From Chitinimonas viridis (GTDB taxonomy: Bacteria > Pseudomonadota > Gammaproteobacteria > Burkholderiales > Chitinimonadaceae): a DNA stretch of 64,000 nucleotides. The stretch lies in the NCBI RefSeq assembly GCF_030409555.1, contig NZ_JAUFPU010000002.1, positions 1 to 64,000 of the forward strand, given 5' to 3'. Positions 61,153-64,000 of the stretch are shown in pieces. A program made the translations under genes and the position numbers. Under the pieces are notes generated by a model. The model had not been told where the DNA came from and made no database searches. It saw only the letters and a list, made by a program, of their open reading frames with translations. How positions within the stretch are numbered: position 1 is the stretch's first letter; every line of letters starts with the position of its first letter.

Positions 61153-61884
61153 TCAAACCGCCAGCTTCATGGGCAACAAGCGGTCATACTCGCGCTTGAC
61201 CACCGCGTAGCATTCGCAGCTGCGCTTCTCCAGGCCAGGCCTGTCTACCACGGTGATATGCCCTCTGGCGTAGTGGATCAAGCCGCTCTTCTGCAGGTTC
61301 AGCGCCGCCTCGGTCACGCCTTCGCGGCGTACACCCAGCATATTGGCGATCAACTCCTGCGTCATGACCAACTCATTGGCGGGCAGCCGATCCAGGCTCA
61401 ACAACAGCCAGCGGCATAGCTGCTGATCCAGCGAATGATGACGATTGCAGGCGGCGGTTTGCGCCATCTGGGTAATCAGCGCCTGGGTATAGCGCAGTAA
61501 CAGGTGCAGCACCGGGCCGGAACGGTTGAACTCATCCTTGATCGATTTCGCACGCAGCCGATAGCCCACCCCGGCACTTTGCACCACGGCACGGCTGGGT
61601 GTGGTCTCGCCCCCCATGAACAACGACACCCCCACCAAACCTTCGTAACCCACGACGGCAATTTCGGCCGAGGCACCGTTCTCCATCACATACAGGAGCG
61701 AGACAATGGAAGAGAGAGGAAAATAGACATGGCTCATCTGGCTGCCAGATTCATACAGCACCTGGCCCAGCGGCATATCGACACGCTCCAGCATGGGCAA
61801 CCAGCGCAACCATTCGGCATCGGGCAGGGCCGCGAGCAGATGGTTGGTCCTGGGGTTTAGCAACAAGTCCACATGGTGCTCCAT
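61153..61884 (-). CDS. Crp/Fnr-family regulator (C)
   Basis: 243 residues. The long identical blocks with regulator A include RYTQALITQMAQTA, CRWLLLSLDRL and NELVMTQELIANMLGVRREGVTEAA. The start ATG is at 61884. It binds an unknown ligand. The similarity implies a local duplication before divergence. Confidence 0.88.
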   Translation of the reverse strand: MEHHVDLLLNPRTNHLLAALPDAEWLRWLPMLERVDMPLGQVLYESGSQMSHVYFPLSSIVSLLYVMENGASAEIAVVGYEGLVGVSLFMGGETTPSRAVVQSAGVGYRLRAKSIKDEFNRSGPVLHLLLRYTQALITQMAQTAACNRHHSLDQQLCRWLLLSLDRLPANELVMTQELIANMLGVRREGVTEAALNLQKSGLIHYARGHITVVDRPGLEKRSCECYAVVKREYDRLLPMKLAV

Positions 61885-62013
61885 CGTATACAGGCAAAGC
61901 GGGGCGCCGCCCATGTCACGGCGGCAACTGATTTCGAGTATACGCAGCCGACCACCATTGTTATGTTCGATACCGCACAGATGCTTATGCGGTGGATGCA
62001 TAGGCTGGGTAGC

Positions 62014-62331
62014 ATGAACGCATCCATCCACATCCTGCGGCACCCGAACGGCCACGCCGTTTCGACCGAGCTGGGCCATCAAGCGATAGGCCCGGGTTTC
62101 CTGCGGTACGCCAGCGGCGAGGGGGTGCACGAATTGGTGTTCCAGCCGGGCGGGACCGGCAATGGCGCAGACCCGGACGAGCACGCCCTGCGGCTCTACG
62201 ACCCAACGCTGATCGATGTGGGTAGCAACCGCATGCGCTGGCAGGGTTATGAGCAGAAGCTGAGGGCAGAAGAAGACATGCCAGCCATGCAGGAATGGCT
62301 CTGCGAATTGACCGCCCCGCAGGAAGAGTAA
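62014..62331 (+). CDS. Hypothetical soluble protein
   Basis: 105 residues starting MNASIHILRHPNGHAV. It has a His-rich start, a compact G-rich centre and an acidic tail (CELTAPQEE). No family recognised. The coding frame is clean but ribosome-site support is poor. Confidence 0.5.
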   Translation: MNASIHILRHPNGHAVSTELGHQAIGPGFLRYASGEGVHELVFQPGGTGNGADPDEHALRLYDPTLIDVGSNRMRWQGYEQKLRAEEDMPAMQEWLCELTAPQEE

Positions 62332-62424
62332 GGCGGGCTGCGGAGCCATACGCATTCTGACGCGCAGGCGCCGCAAGCCGGCACCCGGTTCCGGGTGCAT
62401 AAGATGTGGCGATTAACGCAAGAA

Positions 62425-62784
62425 CTACGGCTTACCGCCCCTCCCCCGATGGTCTGCCAGCCAGCGCTGAATCTCCTGTTGCTGCAGTTTGCGCAGGCCC
62501 TCAGGCATGGTCAGATGCGATACATCCCAACCTTCCAGCGCGATCACCCGGTCCAGGCATGCCTGCAACCGTGCATGCGCTTCGGCCGTGGCTTCAGCAA
62601 TCAGGTGATGTGTCTCGCGCAAGGGTGCGTCATCCCGACTCAGACAGGTTTGCTCATAGCCATGCACCTCACGCAATGCCAGCATCAACCGGGCTACCTG
62701 AGCCGGGCACGCGCATTGGTAGATCATGGCCTGGTCAATGATGTGCTCGAGTTGCTGATCCTGATACTTTTCCTGCAAGTTCAT
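62425..62784 (-). CDS. Hypothetical helical protein
   Basis: 119 residues from MNLQEKYQDQQLEHI. Mostly helical, with CACPAQVARLMLALREVHGYEQTC giving a few Cys residues, and a GRGGKP tail. GAGGGGATG lies before the start. No family recognised. Confidence 0.55.
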   Translation of the reverse strand: MNLQEKYQDQQLEHIIDQAMIYQCACPAQVARLMLALREVHGYEQTCLSRDDAPLRETHHLIAEATAEAHARLQACLDRVIALEGWDVSHLTMPEGLRKLQQQEIQRWLADHRGRGGKP

Positions 62785-63172
62785 GGTGGCATCCCCTCCA
62801 TGGCTAGTTATAGACAAACGAGCGCTGCCTTCGTGGTGTAGCTGACACCCTCAGCCACTAGTGTATGGGTGCAGCCGGCATGACAGGCATCCACACCATG
62901 GCGTATGCCCGCCCCGAGTGGACAAGCCGTCTGCCAGTCAAGGCAAGGCACCACCCATCTCAACCGGAGACCGACAAGCAAGCACGCTTGCCTGCCTGTG
63001 CTTGCCTCGATACCGGCCATCTCCGCACTATGTTCGATGCCGTACCGAAAAACCCCGCTAGCCGGATTAGTGTGTCCGTTGGAACTCAGCGTCGGCATGG
63101 TCAGGTGCAACCCTCGATTCGACCTTAGCTGCCTGACTTCCTGTTCCCCCAACCCGCCACAGGAGCATAGCG
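62785..63172. other. Gene-free stretch upstream of the PRC-barrel gene
   Basis: No credible gene or clear promoter is seen in about 390 bp. Confidence 0.45.
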
Positions 63173-63541
63173 ATGAGCCAGCTACAAGCGTTTTCCAATT
63201 CACCGGTCAAAGCCTCAAGCATGATCGGTACCAATGTGGTCAACCCGCACGACGACAATCTGGGCGATATCAAGGAAGTCGTCATCGACCCCAACACCGG
63301 CAAGGTGGCCTACGCCGTGGTGGCCTTTGGCGGTTTTCTCAGCATGGGCGAGAAGCTGTTCGCCGTGCCCTACAGCGCCTTCAAATACAACATCAGCAAG
63401 AACGAGTATGTACTCGACGTGGAGAAGGAAAAGCTGAAGGCCGCACCCGGATTCAGCGCCGACCACTGGCCTTCCATGGCAGATGAGAAGTGGAACCGTG
63501 ATGTGTACAAGTTCTATGAGCGTCGCCCCTACTGGGAGTAA
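63173..63541 (+). CDS. PRC-barrel domain protein
   Basis: 122 residues. The PRC-barrel core ASSMIGTNVVNPHDDNLGDIKEVVIDPNTGKVAYAVVAFGGFLSMGEKLFAVPYSAFKY is complete. These proteins are small stress- or envelope-related adaptors. AGGAGC lies before the ATG. Confidence 0.9.
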   Translation: MSQLQAFSNSPVKASSMIGTNVVNPHDDNLGDIKEVVIDPNTGKVAYAVVAFGGFLSMGEKLFAVPYSAFKYNISKNEYVLDVEKEKLKAAPGFSADHWPSMADEKWNRDVYKFYERRPYWE

Positions 63542-63636
63542 GGCCTCAAGCCGTCGCCCGGATGCCTCGCCCCCCTGCGCGGCATCCGGCTCCATGCGCA
63601 CGCTGCAGGCTTTGCCAAATGGCGATAAGGAAAAAC

Positions 63637-64000
63637 ATGGCGCTATTTAGCCTGGAACATAGCAAGCTGGCCTACAGAGCCGATTTTGCCCTGTATGGCA
63701 TGGCGGTCCTGGCTTTGGCGGGCTACCTGCTCCTCGCCAGCCCTTTGGCCGAGCATTGGACCATGCTGATTTACGCCCTGGTAGGCCTGGCCAGCTGGAG
63801 CGCCATGGAGTATGGCCTGCACCGTTTTGTGCTACACGGATTGCAGCCGTTTCGTCGCTGGCACGCGGCGCATCATCAGCGCCCCGCTGCGCTTATCTGC
63901 ATCCCCACGGTCATCAGCGCCTTGCTGATCGGCGGAGTGGTTTTTCTCCCCGCCTTGGTATTGATAGGCCACTGGCACGCCAGTGCCCTCACGCTGGGGA
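63637..64000 (+). CDS. Fatty acid hydroxylase/sterol desaturase family membrane protein, truncated by window end
   Basis: 121 residues are visible. Two membrane helices (about 19-36 and 44-60) are followed by the di-iron His motifs HRFVLH and HAAHH. AAGG lies six bases before the ATG. The rest lies beyond the window. Confidence 0.8.
   Translation, partial: MALFSLEHSKLAYRADFALYGMAVLALAGYLLLASPLAEHWTMLIYALVGLASWSAMEYGLHRFVLHGLQPFRRWHAAHHQRPAALICIPTVISALLIGGVVFLPALVLIGHWHASALTLG

Noticed and set aside
61885-62400. Extended start for Crp-like regulator C
   Set aside because: The extra 170 residues have no domain and overlap the plus-strand frame at 62014. The ATG at 61884 matches paralogue A.

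Overview
The window reads as the chromosome of a GC-rich betaproteobacterium. The evidence is the gene content (minCDE next to recR, assimilatory nirBD/nasA, YceH, PrmB, a solitary ilvM, CrcA-free envelope stress genes of the YqjD/YqjE type) and the style of the regulatory sites. A Neisseriales or Chitinimonas-like host is my guess from overall impression only. Gene density is high, and only one stretch (about 8.7-12.15 kb) looks like horizontally acquired, decayed DNA.

Layout. 0.2-7.6 kb: housekeeping block dnaX-ybaB-SRPBCC-recR, then minC-minD-minE with two DnaA-box-like sites upstream, then a degenerate protein kinase with Sel1 repeats. 7.8-16 kb: a universal stress gene and, facing away from it, an overlapping three-gene operon (beta-CASP metallo-hydrolase, thymidine/AMP phosphorylase-like enzyme, PRPP synthetase-like enzyme). 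Each side has a perfect FNR/ANR box (TTGAT-N4-ATCAA). Between them sits a graveyard of an IS5-family element, a Hint (pretoxin) fragment, an integrase-core fragment, a RAYT (Y1 transposase) fragment, an orphan Rhs C-terminal tip and two likely immunity genes.

16-35.5 kb: a nitrate assimilation regulon. An ANTAR antiterminator (NasT-like), a Tat-exported nitrate-binding protein with its permease and ATPase, an MFS nitrate transporter, a PP2C-kinase fusion, nirB, nirD, an acetyltransferase, nasA, a siroheme-pathway methyltransferase, mobA and moaA. I find sigma-54 (-24/-12) promoters before nasT, nrtA, narK and mobA, NtrC-like dyads before nasT and narK, and ANTAR-type hexaloop hairpins followed by terminators in the leaders of nrtA and narK. 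Together these predict double control: nitrogen limitation at initiation and nitrate/nitrite at antitermination.

35.7-41.5 kb: three identical tRNA-Gly(GCC) genes, tRNA-Cys(GCA), YceH, folE, a BLUF photoreceptor, a YejK-type nucleoid protein and a DUF2185 protein. 41.9-52.7 kb: pit phosphate transporter with a PHO-box-like array lying across its start codon, thioesterase, rhlE, prmB, an MscS channel with a cyclic-nucleotide domain, an EAL-HDOD protein, a LivK-like binding protein and a DUF429 protein. 52.7-64 kb: an envelope/stress cluster (YqjK/YqjE/YqjD-like, OmpA and DUF4398 lipoproteins, CsbD, GlsB/YeaQ, BON lipoprotein, a small diguanylate cyclase, three Crp/Fnr-like regulators, a glycine-zipper crystallin-like protein, PRC-barrel protein) ending in a truncated fatty-acid-hydroxylase-type gene.
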